NCBI GenBank assembly: GCA_031285975.1
Contig: JAITVE010000141.1
Span: 1 to 14,647 of the forward strand
Source of the DNA: Candidatus Adiutrix sp.
Lineage (GTDB): Bacteria > Desulfobacterota > Desulfarculia > Adiutricales > Adiutricaceae
Length of the DNA stretch: 14,647 bases
Direction: 5' to 3'
Positions 1-6,992 of this stretch are shown here, in pieces. The notes under the pieces are model-generated. The model was not told the origin of the DNA, made no database searches, and worked only from the letters and a program-made list of their open reading frames with translations. The position numbers and the translations under genes are program-made. The stretch's first letter is position 1. Every line of letters begins with the position of its first letter.

Positions 1-785
1 ACGGCCACAAAGCCGGTGTTGTTGATGGTGCGGTATTCCATCACCGGGCCGAGCTTTTCCGGCGAGCGCAGCAGCGCGGCGGTGAAGACCGGGCGGGCCA
101 GGGGTTGCACGCCCGGCCAGCCCAACTCGGGCACGGCCCGGCCGTCCTTATAGGCCTCCACCTGTTCCAGGAAGGGCAGGGTGGTGAAAATGGCGGGCCG
201 CTCCGGGCCGCCGTCCTGAAACACGCCCACAATGTCCAGCGTGGTTTCGGCCTGTTCTATTTTAGAGCCCAGGATTTTTTTCACCGCCACCCGCAGCTTC
301 GCGCCCGGCGCGGCCCCCAGGGCCTCGGCGGCGGGAGCGGAGAGCACGGCCTGGCCCTCGCCCGGTATGGGAAGGCGGAAGGTGGCCAGCCACACGTCTC
401 CCGGCCCGCTGGGGATAACGTCCAGGTTCACCGGCGCGGCGGCGGATGAATCCGGGTAGGCGTCCAGCCCGGCGGACATCTGGCGGGTGTAGGGGATGAC
501 GAAAGCCACCCCCGGCCAGGCCCGCACGTCGGCGAACCAGTCCTGCTCATAGGGGCGGCTGGTGAGGGGGCGCATCTCCCGGTTTTTGGGGTCTTCCAGA
601 AGGCGGTAGCGGAAGGTTTCAATGGTGCCGAATTTGAGGCCGAACAAAATCAACAGCGGCGCGAGAATCGAGGCGATGGCCAAAATCATGCACAGCGACA
701 GCAGCCACTCGTGCCGCAAATCGGCCAGCACCAGCCGCCAAATCAGGGCAAAAGGTTTTCGCCCGCTTTTCCGTGCCTCAGCCAT
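1..785 (-). CDS. FtsX/MacB-type ABC transporter permease (partial, 3' end beyond window)
   Basis: This is the membrane subunit of an ABC system. Reading leftward from the ATG at 785, the frame stays open for 261 codons to the window edge, so only the N-terminal part is present. The protein begins MAEARKSGRKPFALIWRLVL. A single hydrophobic segment covers about residues 27-50. A long soluble, presumably periplasmic region follows, with a stretch about small-molecule-free beta-rich character (PVNLDVIPSGPGDVWLATF, then a block reading LDIVGVFQDGG). One N-terminal helix followed by a large extracytoplasmic domain is the layout of MacB/LolC/LolE/TagS permeases; the remaining helices should lie downstream. 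The start codon overlaps the ATPase stop by 8 bases, which argues for translational coupling and a shared complex. These permeases usually act mechanically on periplasmic partners or lipoproteins rather than moving solute through a channel; that this one does so is inferred. The substrate is unknown. Confidence 0.8.
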   Translation of the reverse strand, partial: MAEARKSGRKPFALIWRLVLADLRHEWLLSLCMILAIASILAPLLILFGLKFGTIETFRYRLLEDPKNREMRPLTSRPYEQDWFADVRAWPGVAFVIPYTRQMSAGLDAYPDSSAAAPVNLDVIPSGPGDVWLATFRLPIPGEGQAVLSAPAAEALGAAPGAKLRVAVKKILGSKIEQAETTLDIVGVFQDGGPERPAIFTTLPFLEQVEAYKDGRAVPELGWPGVQPLARPVFTAALLRSPEKLGPVMEYRTINNTGFVA

Positions 786-1584
786 CGGCGCTCACCTCCG
801 TCAGGGTCGAGACTGTGTGGCGGGCGTTGAGCCGCTGCATTTTGAAGCTGACGAAGCGGTCGGCCAGGGGGCGCACCAGTTCCAGATCGTGGGTCACCAC
901 CACCAGCCCCCGGCCGGAGCGGGAGGTGAGGTCGCGGAACAGGCCGCTGATTTCCCGCGCCGTGGGGTAATCCACCGCCGCTGTGGGTTCGTCGGCCAGC
1001 ACCAGCTTGGGGTTGTGAATCAAGGCCCGGGCGATGGCCGCCCGTTGCCGCTGCCCGCCGGAAAGGTGGCCGGGCTTTTTGCTCAACTGGTCGGCAATGC
1101 CCAGCCGCTCGGCCAGCTTTTTGAGGCGGCGGGCCGCGAAATCCCCGCCCAGGCGGTTGAGCCGGGCCGGGAGCAAAATATTGTCGGCAATGCTCAGATA
1201 GGGCAGCAAACCGCCGGATTGGAGCACGTAGCCCAACTCGCTCCGCCGCAAATCGGCGGCCCGGTTTTCCGATAAACTGCCCAGGTCAATGCCCCCGGCG
1301 GTGGAGAAAAAGCTATACAATTCATAGTCTGTGGGCTTGAGCACCAAGCCCAGGAAGTCCAGGAGGGTTGATTTGCCGCAGCCGCTGGGGCCGACCACGG
1401 CCAGGAACTCTCCCGCCCGGATTTCCAGGCGGGGCACCCGCAGTTCAAAGGTGACCCCGCCTTTCTCCCGGATTTTCCGCACATTTTTCAGTTCCAGCAA
1501 AATTTGCCCGCGCCCCGGCGAAGCCGCGCGCCGCGAAGGCCCGGCGGCCTGGCTGGGGGCGGGCTGGCGGGCGTCCACCGTCAA
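778..1584 (-). CDS. ABC transporter ATP-binding protein, LolD/MacB/TagT-like
   Basis: Cytoplasmic nucleotide-binding subunit of 268 residues. All ABC motifs are intact: Walker A GPSGCGKST at about residues 65-73, Q-loop glutamine near 122, signature LSGGQRQ at about 174-180, Walker B LVLADEP with D198 and E199, and the switch histidine in VVVTHD near 232. The size and the compact form fit the MacB/LolD/FtsE group. About 30 Pro/Ala/Arg-rich residues precede the first strand of the fold, which is longer than usual. The start is TTG at 1584, supported by a GGAG box 8 bases upstream and by a 4-base overlap (TTGA) with the stop of the preceding vWA gene. It overlaps the following permease by 8 bases. 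It should power that permease. The ABC assignment is very sure; the choice of LolD/MacB/TagT rests on neighbours as well as on sequence. Confidence 0.93.
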   Translation of the reverse strand: MTVDARQPAPSQAAGPSRRAASPGRGQILLELKNVRKIREKGGVTFELRVPRLEIRAGEFLAVVGPSGCGKSTLLDFLGLVLKPTDYELYSFFSTAGGIDLGSLSENRAADLRRSELGYVLQSGGLLPYLSIADNILLPARLNRLGGDFAARRLKKLAERLGIADQLSKKPGHLSGGQRQRAAIARALIHNPKLVLADEPTAAVDYPTAREISGLFRDLTSRSGRGLVVVTHDLELVRPLADRFVSFKMQRLNARHTVSTLTEVSADG

Positions 1585-3728
1585 GGCAAAAGCTCCAGCG
1601 GCAGGGGGTAGACCATTTCGTCGGCTTCGGCCCCTTCATTTAAGGCGATCCAGCGCTCGGGCTCGTCGTGGATGCTCTGGTAGGCTTTGACGTTGGCTTC
1701 CAGGGCGCTGATGAAGTTGTCCTGCTCGTCGGACGACAGGCTGTTCCACAGCTCGTTGTTCATGGCCATCAGGCGGCTCTGGTACGGCAGGCCGTCGAGG
1801 AACTCGGGCACCAGCCCGCTCTCCTGGATGCTGGCGGCGTCGGCCAGCTTGTCCGGGTCGCGCACCACGATGGAGGAGGCGGCTTTCATGGAGGTGAAAA
1901 AGTCGTCGCCGCTGATGGAACTGCGCCGCCCGGCCTCGATAACCCCGGCCAAGAGGCCGCGCAGGCTGTCCAACTGCCGCTTGTTGATGAGCAAACGCAC
2001 TTCCAGGCTGGACTTGCTGGAATCAATGAGGTCTTTGTCCATAACCCAGGCCACGATGTCGCGCGGGGGCTGGGCCTCGGTTTCCGAGCCCAGCCAGTCC
2101 ACCATCGCCGCCTGGAGACTGTTTTCAATGACGGCCATCGCCTCTTTTTCTTTGTCCGTGGTGGCGACTTCTTCCATGTCGTCTTCAAGCAGGGCGGCCA
2201 GTTCGCCGCTCATGGGCTGAGCCGGGGCGGCGGCTTGCGGGGCGGCTGTGGCCGAGGCGGCGGCTGCCGGAGCGGTGGTCACCGCCGGGGCTTGCGTCAA
2301 CGCCAGGGCATTCTGAATCAAGGCCACGGACGGATTCAGAATCAGTTCAACGGCCCGGCTGAACCCTTCCGGTTCCGCAACGGTGACATCAATATACGCC
2401 GCTTCTTCCACGCCCTTGTTCTGGGCCAGAACCCTAAACTGATCCTCAGCTATGCGCTGGTAACGCCGGGCTCCGTTGGGCCGGATCTGCACGGCGAACA
2501 TGCTCACTTTTTTCTCGCTGAGTTCCACCCGCAGGGCTTCCGCGTTCTTGCCCGAGAGGTTCCAGTCGTGGCCCATTTCGTGGCCGGGGGCGTCGCCCAC
2601 CAGCACCATGATGCGCAGGGAGTTGGGCCGCCAGGCGGTGGAATAGAGCGCGTCGTTGACCCCGGAGAACATGTCTTCGGGAAAGTCCACGGAATCGACC
2701 TGGGTGTCCTTGACCTGGCCCATGGTGGCCAGAAAGTCGCTGATGGACTGGAGTTCCGGCGTGAAATTTTTGGTGTCGTATTCAATGGCCGGGATGTCCG
2801 CCACCGGGTCGCGGTAGCCCCACACGCCGAATTTCAGCCGCTGGTTGATTTCCGGGTTGGCGGCAATGCGGTTTGACGCGTCGGCAATGAGGGCCGTGAC
2901 CCGCTCAATGTAGGGGCCCATGCTCAGGGTGGTGTCGATGACCCAGACGAAATCTATGGCCAGGTCTTCGCCCTTCTGCTGCACGGCCTGGTCGGGGGTG
3001 ATGGTGGCCGCGTCCAGAAAGGCCGCGTTGGTGCGGATGTCGCTCTTTTCACGGGCCTTTTCGCCGCCCGCCGTGACCGCCGCCAGTTCCAGAAGGCGGC
3101 CCGGACGGTTGTCAATTTCCACGGCCTTGAAATCCAGGATGGGCAGCAGGTAGAAATTTTTGCTCCAGTCCACCGCCAGCTTGGGCTCCACGGACAGCAC
3201 CGGAAAATCGGCGGCGATGTTCTTGCTCTCGATAGCGTCATACAATTGCTGCACCCTGGCCCCCCGCTCCTCGGCGCTTTGCTGGATTAAATTTTCCAGG
3301 GGTTTTGAGCCGTCGAACATCAGCACCGGCGAGCGGTCGTGGGGGTTGGTGTAGGCCAGGCACATGGTCTGCTTCCACTCAAACACGTCGTCGGCTTTCA
3401 GCCAGCCGGCGGTTTGGCCTTTGTCGTCCAGGCCCACCTCATACCAGCCCTGGCCCAGGGCCGCCTGTTCGCCCACTGGGCGGGTGTAGACGAAAAAGTT
3501 TGAGAAGGCGGGCAGATTCCCCTGCACCACCGCCGATTTCTCGTCCGCCGCCTGATACAGGCTGCTCATGGGCCGGGTGAGCACCCGCAGGGGCAGGGCG
3601 CTTTTGCCCTCAACCATCACCGGCGTGCGCGCCGCGCCATCGGGAGCGTTTTCCTGGGCTTGGGCCGGGCCGCTGAAATTAAAGCCCGCCATGAGGCCGA
3701 AGAGTACCAGGCAGAGTAATTTTTTCAT
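1581..3728 (-). CDS. periplasmic SH3-like / von Willebrand factor A domain protein
   Basis: A 715-residue protein, exported by a Sec-type signal peptide (MKKLLCLVLFGLMAG, cleavage probable after AQA). An SH3-like module (about residues 50-118, ending GWLKADDVFEWK) precedes a vWA domain. That domain opens with a hydrophobic strand and a MIDAS-type metal site, DTTLS at about 265-269, and includes a second acidic strand reading IMVLVGDAPGHE. An Ala/Pro linker (about 480-515) leads to a helical C-terminal region ending VYPLPLELLP. The start is the second of two in-frame ATGs: AAAGGA lies 8 bases before 3728, whereas the ATG at 3737 has no such site. It overlaps the ATPase gene by 4 bases. vWA domains bind protein ligands through a metal ion, so a role as sensor or partner of the ABC permease is plausible. 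The layout, and from memory the C-terminal region, resemble the periplasmic half of PpkA of type VI secretion loci, but no kinase domain is present. Function not established. Confidence 0.85.
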   Translation of the reverse strand: MKKLLCLVLFGLMAGFNFSGPAQAQENAPDGAARTPVMVEGKSALPLRVLTRPMSSLYQAADEKSAVVQGNLPAFSNFFVYTRPVGEQAALGQGWYEVGLDDKGQTAGWLKADDVFEWKQTMCLAYTNPHDRSPVLMFDGSKPLENLIQQSAEERGARVQQLYDAIESKNIAADFPVLSVEPKLAVDWSKNFYLLPILDFKAVEIDNRPGRLLELAAVTAGGEKAREKSDIRTNAAFLDAATITPDQAVQQKGEDLAIDFVWVIDTTLSMGPYIERVTALIADASNRIAANPEINQRLKFGVWGYRDPVADIPAIEYDTKNFTPELQSISDFLATMGQVKDTQVDSVDFPEDMFSGVNDALYSTAWRPNSLRIMVLVGDAPGHEMGHDWNLSGKNAEALRVELSEKKVSMFAVQIRPNGARRYQRIAEDQFRVLAQNKGVEEAAYIDVTVAEPEGFSRAVELILNPSVALIQNALALTQAPAVTTAPAAAASATAAPQAAAPAQPMSGELAALLEDDMEEVATTDKEKEAMAVIENSLQAAMVDWLGSETEAQPPRDIVAWVMDKDLIDSSKSSLEVRLLINKRQLDSLRGLLAGVIEAGRRSSISGDDFFTSMKAASSIVVRDPDKLADAASIQESGLVPEFLDGLPYQSRLMAMNNELWNSLSSDEQDNFISALEANVKAYQSIHDEPERWIALNEGAEADEMVYPLPLELLP

Positions 3729-3749
3729 AAGAACCATCCTTTGGAGTTT

Positions 3750-4265
3750 TTATGGAGCCGGTTCGCGTATTTTTATGACGGAAACAACCTCGTTGTTGCC
3801 GTTTGCATCAACGGTATAGGTAACTTCGCAGACGTCGCGGTTGGCGCAGGTGTTCATGATTTGCTGCGCGCTGTCGGTCATATTGGGAAACACCAGCGGC
3901 TCGCCGCCATTTTCAGGCCACACCGAAGTCTGCCCCGAGGCCGTGAAGCCGAAACTCACTTCGCCGCGAATGGTGAGCGCCTCATCCGCCGCGTGCCCGA
4001 CCGCCGTTCCCATGAGGGAACAGGCCAGGAATGCGCCCGCCATCAGCATGACCGGGCTGTATGCCAGGAACGGCTGTCGCCGCAACACTATTGTAGAAAG
4101 AGAGAGTGTGAGAAACAGAAATGACGCAATCAGGGGAATTAAGGGAAAAAAGGCCAAAGCCAAGCCGCACCAAAAAGCTCTGGTACAAGTAAGCCATCGC
4201 CGGTCAATCCAGGCTATAATCGAAGAAAAATCCATACAGCAATACCGCAACATCGTTTGTGCCAT
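3750..4265 (-). CDS. small exported or membrane protein, unknown function (start uncertain)
   Basis: I do not recognise this gene. The C-terminal 80 or so residues form a small soluble domain that follows a signal-peptide-like stretch (GTAVGHA then ADEALTIRG) and contains two cysteines in NTCANRDVCEVTYTVD, which could form a disulfide in the periplasm. Upstream in frame lies a second hydrophobic segment (FFPLIPLIASFLFLTLSLS) followed by LRRQPF. The ATG at 4265 gives 171 residues and two hydrophobic segments. Starts near 4088 (GTG) or 4049 (ATG) would give a conventional secreted protein of about 100-113 residues. None has a convincing ribosome binding site. The DNA of the first half is clearly more AT-rich than its neighbours, so that part may be leader rather than coding. 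It ends 21 bases before the vWA gene and a promoter lies just upstream, so it probably opens the vWA-ABC operon. Confidence 0.55.
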   Translation of the reverse strand: MAQTMLRYCCMDFSSIIAWIDRRWLTCTRAFWCGLALAFFPLIPLIASFLFLTLSLSTIVLRRQPFLAYSPVMLMAGAFLACSLMGTAVGHAADEALTIRGEVSFGFTASGQTSVWPENGGEPLVFPNMTDSAQQIMNTCANRDVCEVTYTVDANGNNEVVSVIKIREPAP

Positions 4266-4295
4266 GAACCAAAGCAACGATATAACTCTATAATA

Positions 4296-4324
4296 ATACT
4301 AGCCTAAAATAAAGTCTGTGGCAA
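4296..4324 (-). promoter_or_regulatory. sigma-70-type promoter for the vWA-ABC operon
   Basis: Read on the minus strand, TTGCCA (4324-4319) is followed by a 17-base spacer and TAGTAT (4301-4296). The -35 matches consensus at 5 of 6 positions and the -10 at 4 of 6, in an AT-rich gap after the tatC stop. Initiation would fall near 4289, about 24 bases before the ATG at 4265. No terminator is visible after tatC, so read-through from the tat operon is also possible. Confidence 0.5.
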
Positions 4325-4337
4325 GCGATAATAATTC

Positions 4338-5102
4338 TTAGGCAACGGGGCGTTCTTCATCGGCGGAGGGCTCCCCGGCGCGGGCCGCGCCTTTGCCCAC
4401 CAGCACAATGCTGAGTTCGTACAAGAGCAGCATGGGCGCGGCCAGGAAGCACTGGCTGATCGCGTCCGGCGGGGTGAGGACGGCGGCGACGATGAAGATG
4501 ATGAGAACGCCGTAACGCCGCCCGCGCCGCAGCATGGGCGCGTCCACCAGCCCCAGGCGGCCGCAGAACACCAGGCCCAGGGGCATCTGGAAGACCAGCC
4601 CGAAGGCCAGGATGAAGGTCAGGGACAGGGAGAGATATTGATTCACGGCGGGCATGGGGGCCAAAAGCGCCCCGCCCTGATCCAGGAAAAAGCGGAAGCT
4701 CAGGGGCATCACCAAAAAATAGGCAAAGGCCGCCCCCACCAAGAGCAGCGCGGTGGCCGCCCCGGCCAGAAAGGCCGCTTGCCGCCGCTCGGCGCGGTAG
4801 AGCCCCGGCCCCACAAAGGCCCAAAACTGGTACAGCCACCAGGGCGAACTGAGGACGGCCCCGCCCCACAGGGCGATTTTCAGCTTGACCAGGAAGGGCT
4901 CCTGAAGGCCGATAAACACCAGCGGCTGCCCCGGCAAAATTTCGCGCAGGGGGGCGGTTAAAAATTGCAGGAGTTGGTCGGCATAGTGATAGGTCACCAG
5001 GCAGGCGATAGCCAGCGCGATGAGGCTGGCTATCAGCCGCCGCCGCATTTCGCGCAAGTGGCCGAAGAGGGTCATGGACGGCATGGATTCAGGCGCGGTC
5101 AT
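4338..5102 (-). CDS. tatC: Sec-independent protein translocase subunit TatC
   Basis: TatC is the polytopic membrane receptor that recognises the twin-arginine signal of folded proteins. Family landmarks are in order: HLREMRRRL at the N-terminal cytoplasmic end, the first helix, then LYQFWAFVGPGLYRAERR with the signal-peptide-binding glutamate, AFAYFLVMPLSFRFF, FGLVFQMP, and VLTPPDAISQ near the last helices. The frame is open back to 5186, deep inside tatB. The ATG at 5102 gives 254 residues, a usual length, with an N-terminus of the usual size (MTAPESMPSMTLFGHL) and a 14-base overlap with tatB. ATGs at 5114 or nearer the first helix cannot be excluded, because none has a clear ribosome binding site. 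FQMP replaces the FE-P seen in E. coli TatC; such Gln variants occur elsewhere in the family. It forms one operon with tatA and tatB. Confidence 0.95.
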   Translation of the reverse strand: MTAPESMPSMTLFGHLREMRRRLIASLIALAIACLVTYHYADQLLQFLTAPLREILPGQPLVFIGLQEPFLVKLKIALWGGAVLSSPWWLYQFWAFVGPGLYRAERRQAAFLAGAATALLLVGAAFAYFLVMPLSFRFFLDQGGALLAPMPAVNQYLSLSLTFILAFGLVFQMPLGLVFCGRLGLVDAPMLRRGRRYGVLIIFIVAAVLTPPDAISQCFLAAPMLLLYELSIVLVGKGAARAGEPSADEERPVA

Positions 5103-5361
5103 GAGTGTGCTCATCGGCCCGGTTCTCATGCGGAATTTCCGAAGTTCGGCGGCTGGGGCCGGGCTCCGCGTCCCGGTTAATTTCACGCTCCAGAAGGGTC
5201 ACCTCGGCCTGCACCGTGTCCCTGGCCTCGGTGAAGGCCCGGCGCAGCCCGCGGTAGACCCCGGCCGCGCCGCGCAGCATTTCCGGCAGCTTTTCGGGGC
5301 CGACCACCACCAGGGCCACCACGGCGATGACCGCCATTTCCATCCAGCCTATGCCAAGCAC
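5089..5361 (-). CDS. tatB: Sec-independent protein translocase subunit TatB
   Basis: TatB joins TatC in the substrate receptor complex. The 90-residue protein begins LGIGWMEMAVIAVVALVVVG, one membrane helix with the conserved glutamate near its N-terminus, followed by the hinge GPEKLPEMLR and an amphipathic helix (VYRGLRRAFTEARDTVQAEV). The rest is charged and probably disordered, as usual for TatB but short. It starts at GTG (5361), 6 bases after the tatA stop. The Shine-Dalgarno is weak, so translation may depend on coupling to tatA. Distinguishing TatB from a second TatA rests on the IGW-ME beginning, the VVGPEKLP hinge and its place directly before tatC; I am fairly sure. Confidence 0.9.
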   Translation of the reverse strand: MLGIGWMEMAVIAVVALVVVGPEKLPEMLRGAAGVYRGLRRAFTEARDTVQAEVTLLEREINRDAEPGPSRRTSEIPHENRADEHTHDRA

Positions 5362-5367
5362 AACGGC

Positions 5368-5568
5368 CTACGATTTCCGGGAGCTGCCGGACTCGCTGGG
5401 TTCTTCGTCCGCCGCTTCCGCCTGGTCGGGCTTGGCTTTCAGGGAGTCCCTGAAATTGGCCAGCCCGGCCCCCAGGCCCCGGCCCAGTTCGGGCAGGCGT
5501 TTGCCGCCGAAAATCAGCGCGGCGATCACCAGAATTATCACCAATTCCCAAATGCCGAAACGTCCCAT
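5368..5568 (-). CDS. tatA: Sec-independent protein translocase subunit TatA
   Basis: TatA polymerises at the TatBC receptor to let folded proteins across the membrane. The 66-residue protein shows the full family pattern: short periplasmic start with FGIWEL, a membrane helix ([11 protein letters not shown]), the FG hinge, and the amphipathic helix [20 protein letters not shown], then an acidic tail. The start ATG at 5568 is well supported by GGGAGGA with a 7-base spacer. It is the first tat gene of the operon, only 16 bases after the Fe-S protein gene, so all four genes are probably cotranscribed from the promoter near 6337. Confidence 0.95.
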   Translation of the reverse strand: MGRFGIWELVIILVIAALIFGGKRLPELGRGLGAGLANFRDSLKAKPDQAEAADEEPSESGSSRKS

Positions 5569-5584
5569 GCCGCGTCCTCCCGTC

Positions 5585-6304
5585 TTACTTCGAAATTTTT
5601 TGAAACATTTTTATATCGTCACCCACCGGGCACACTTTGAGGCATATGCCGCAGGGGCGGCAGTCGTTATCCGCCAGCCGCTTCTGCTCCGCCGAGCAGA
5701 GTTCCTTGTTCAACTCGCCGATGGTTTGGCCGGGAACCGTTGTCACGGCCCCCACTGGGCAATGCTTGGCGCAGAGCTTGCAGCCAATGCAGGGCTCTTC
5801 GGTCAATTCCGCGTCCGGCGGCAGTTCGTCCGCCAGCAGCACGGAATTGAAGCGCACTCGCGGCCCCCAGCGGCGCGTCACCAGGGTATGCGTCATTCCG
5901 GGGCGGCCTATCCCGGCATACTGGGCGGCCAAAACCTGGCTGAACAGGCTGCGGAGGCGGCCCTGCTCCGGGGGCAGTTGCCCGCCGCAGGGCAGGTTCA
6001 TGGCCGGGCGGCCTGCGGCCATCAGCCAGCCGGTGAGGCGCAGGGATATTTCGTCCAGCAGCCGGTTGGCGGTGTTGTAGGTTTCACGGTAAATAATGGA
6101 GGGAGCCGTGCGCAACACCGCCGGGCTGATGGGTATGCCAAAGGTGACCACCGTGCGGGCCTCGGGCCAGATGTCCGTGGGCCGCGAGCCTTCGGGCGCT
6201 TCATCCCTGCCCAGCCAGCGCCCCGCGGGCGCGAAGCCGACCACCCCCGCCCCCAGTTCCATCGCCTTTCGTGTCACGGCTTCTTTCAATGACGTGTCGG
6301 TCAT
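5585..6304 (-). CDS. QueG-like protein with two [4Fe-4S] clusters
   Basis: A 239-residue soluble protein. Two ferredoxin-type motifs lie at the C-terminus: [12 protein letters not shown] (C172, C175, C178, C182) and [12 protein letters not shown] (C215, C218, C221, C225), with an extra cysteine at 203. The N-terminal part contains [11 protein letters not shown] and [12 protein letters not shown], as in the epoxyqueuosine reductase (QueG)/reductive-dehalogenase-like group, whose members bind a corrinoid between the N-terminal domain and the clusters. E. coli QueG is about 380 residues with a C-terminal HEAT-like region that is missing here. It is therefore better read as one of the short anaerobe homologues of unknown substrate than as QueG itself. 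No twin-arginine or Sec signal is visible, so it should be cytoplasmic. The start is ATG 6304, with GGGGAGG five bases upstream. It leads the tat operon; a functional link to Tat is only suggested by position. Confidence 0.85.
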   Translation of the reverse strand: MTDTSLKEAVTRKAMELGAGVVGFAPAGRWLGRDEAPEGSRPTDIWPEARTVVTFGIPISPAVLRTAPSIIYRETYNTANRLLDEISLRLTGWLMAAGRPAMNLPCGGQLPPEQGRLRSLFSQVLAAQYAGIGRPGMTHTLVTRRWGPRVRFNSVLLADELPPDAELTEEPCIGCKLCAKHCPVGAVTTVPGQTIGELNKELCSAEQKRLADNDCRPCGICLKVCPVGDDIKMFQKISK

Positions 6305-6336
6305 GATAGCCTCCCCGCGAGAAATTTCAAAGTACC

Positions 6337-6345
6337 ATTATAGCA
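6337..6345 (-). promoter_or_regulatory. extended -10 promoter of the Fe-S/tatABC operon
   Basis: On the minus strand the sequence TGCTATAAT is a perfect extended -10 element, and the predicted start of transcription near 6330 lies about 26 bases before the ATG at 6304. No good -35 is present, which is typical for extended -10 promoters. It is divergent from the toxin-antitoxin promoter, with which it shares the 6305-6420 gap. Confidence 0.6.
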
Positions 6346-6368
6346 GAGAGCCGCTTTGGAATACAGGC

Positions 6369-6397
6369 TTGAAACTGTAGCTCGTTTGAGCTACAAT
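6369..6397 (+). promoter_or_regulatory. promoter and operator of the dinJ-yafQ cassette
   Basis: TTGAAA (6369-6374) and TACAAT (6392-6397) are separated by exactly 17 bases. The spacer is almost filled by the perfect inverted repeat TGTAGCTC-GTTT-GAGCTACA (6376-6395), whose right arm runs into the -10. DinJ-type antitoxins bind such palindromes with their N-terminal ribbon-helix-helix domain and repress their own operon, with the toxin as co-repressor; that this is the site is inferred from position. Confidence 0.75.
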
Positions 6398-6423
6398 TAG
6401 CTGGACGCTAGGGAGGTGCCATG

Positions 6424-6681
6424 ATGACGCAAAATGCTTTTGTCCGAGCCCGCATCAATGAAGACATCAAAAACCAGGCAGCGGAAGTGCTGGCCGATAT
6501 GGGGCTGACCGTCTCGGACGCCTGCCGGATTCTTTTGACCAAAGTGGCCCGGGAAAAACAGTTCCCCTTCGACCTGCGCACTCCCAACGCGGAAACCAGG
6601 GAAGCCATTGAGGAAATCAGGATCGGCCGGGGTCTTCGCTCCAAAAACGCCGACGAATTGTTCAACGACCTCGGGTTGTAA
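6424..6681 (+). CDS. dinJ: DinJ/RelB-family antitoxin
   Basis: An 85-residue antitoxin and autorepressor. It matches E. coli DinJ closely along the length: NAFVRARINEDIKNQAAEVL (DNA-binding ribbon and first helix), GLTVSDACRILLTKVAREK, PFDLRTPN, and a C-terminal ADELFNDLGL that in DinJ helps wrap the toxin. Two ATGs occur in a row. The second (6424) is preferred because GGGAGG (6411-6416) is then 7 bases away rather than 4, and because MTQNAFVR aligns with the DinJ start MAANAFVR. The toxin gene begins three bases after the stop, as in other TA pairs. The gene has its own promoter and lies between two unrelated operons, as a mobile cassette would. Confidence 0.93.
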   Translation: MTQNAFVRARINEDIKNQAAEVLADMGLTVSDACRILLTKVAREKQFPFDLRTPNAETREAIEEIRIGRGLRSKNADELFNDLGL

Positions 6682-6684
6682 TAC

Positions 6685-6954
6685 ATGCTGGAAACGGTTC
6701 GCTCCCGAAGATTCGACAAAGATGTCGAACTGGCCCGCAAGCGCGGTTATAACCTGGACAAGCTGAAAAATATCCTCTGGTTTTTGGTCGACGAACAGCC
6801 CCTTCCGCCCCATTGCCACGACCATCAACTCAAAGGCGACTGGAAAGGTTTTCGTGACGCGCACATTGAAACTGACTGGCTGCTGATTTACGCCATCAAG
6901 GCCGGGGAACTGCATCTGGCCAGAACCGGCAGCCACGCCGATATCTTTGGCTGA
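6685..6954 (+). CDS. yafQ: YafQ-type mRNA interferase toxin
   Basis: An 89-residue RelE/YafQ-fold toxin that cleaves mRNA in the ribosome when not held by its antitoxin. The residues known to matter in E. coli YafQ are all present: the first histidine in DHQLKG (H47), the histidine and aspartate of DAHIETDWLLIY (H60, D64), and H84 and F88 of the C-terminal TGSHADIFG. The N-terminal FDKDVELARKRG also matches. By sequence the toxin should be active. It is cotranscribed with the antitoxin at a three-base distance. No terminator is visible after it, so transcripts might continue into the ExeA-like gene. Confidence 0.93.
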   Translation: MLETVRSRRFDKDVELARKRGYNLDKLKNILWFLVDEQPLPPHCHDHQLKGDWKGFRDAHIETDWLLIYAIKAGELHLARTGSHADIFG

Positions 6955-6962
6955 ACCCCTGT

Positions 6963-6992
6963 TTGTCTAACCGCTCCGCCTTGTGGTATAGT
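6963..6992 (+). promoter_or_regulatory. candidate promoter of the ExeA-like/ampG operon
   Basis: TTGTCT (6963-6968), an 18-base spacer and TATAGT (6987-6992) form a moderate sigma-70-type promoter. The initiation point would be near 6999, about 50 bases before the chosen start codon and inside the inverted repeat at 6990-7015. Confidence 0.4.

Noticed and set aside
1668..2876. Long plus-strand reading frame (402 codons) opposite the vWA gene
   Set aside because: It is a mirror frame caused by high GC at third positions. It is rich in Gly/His/Val without a recognisable fold, while the minus strand encodes a signal peptide, a vWA motif and overlapping operon partners.
3726..3737. Upstream ATG (3737) as the start of the vWA gene
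   Set aside because: The AAAGGA box overlaps this position; it is correctly spaced only for the ATG at 3728.
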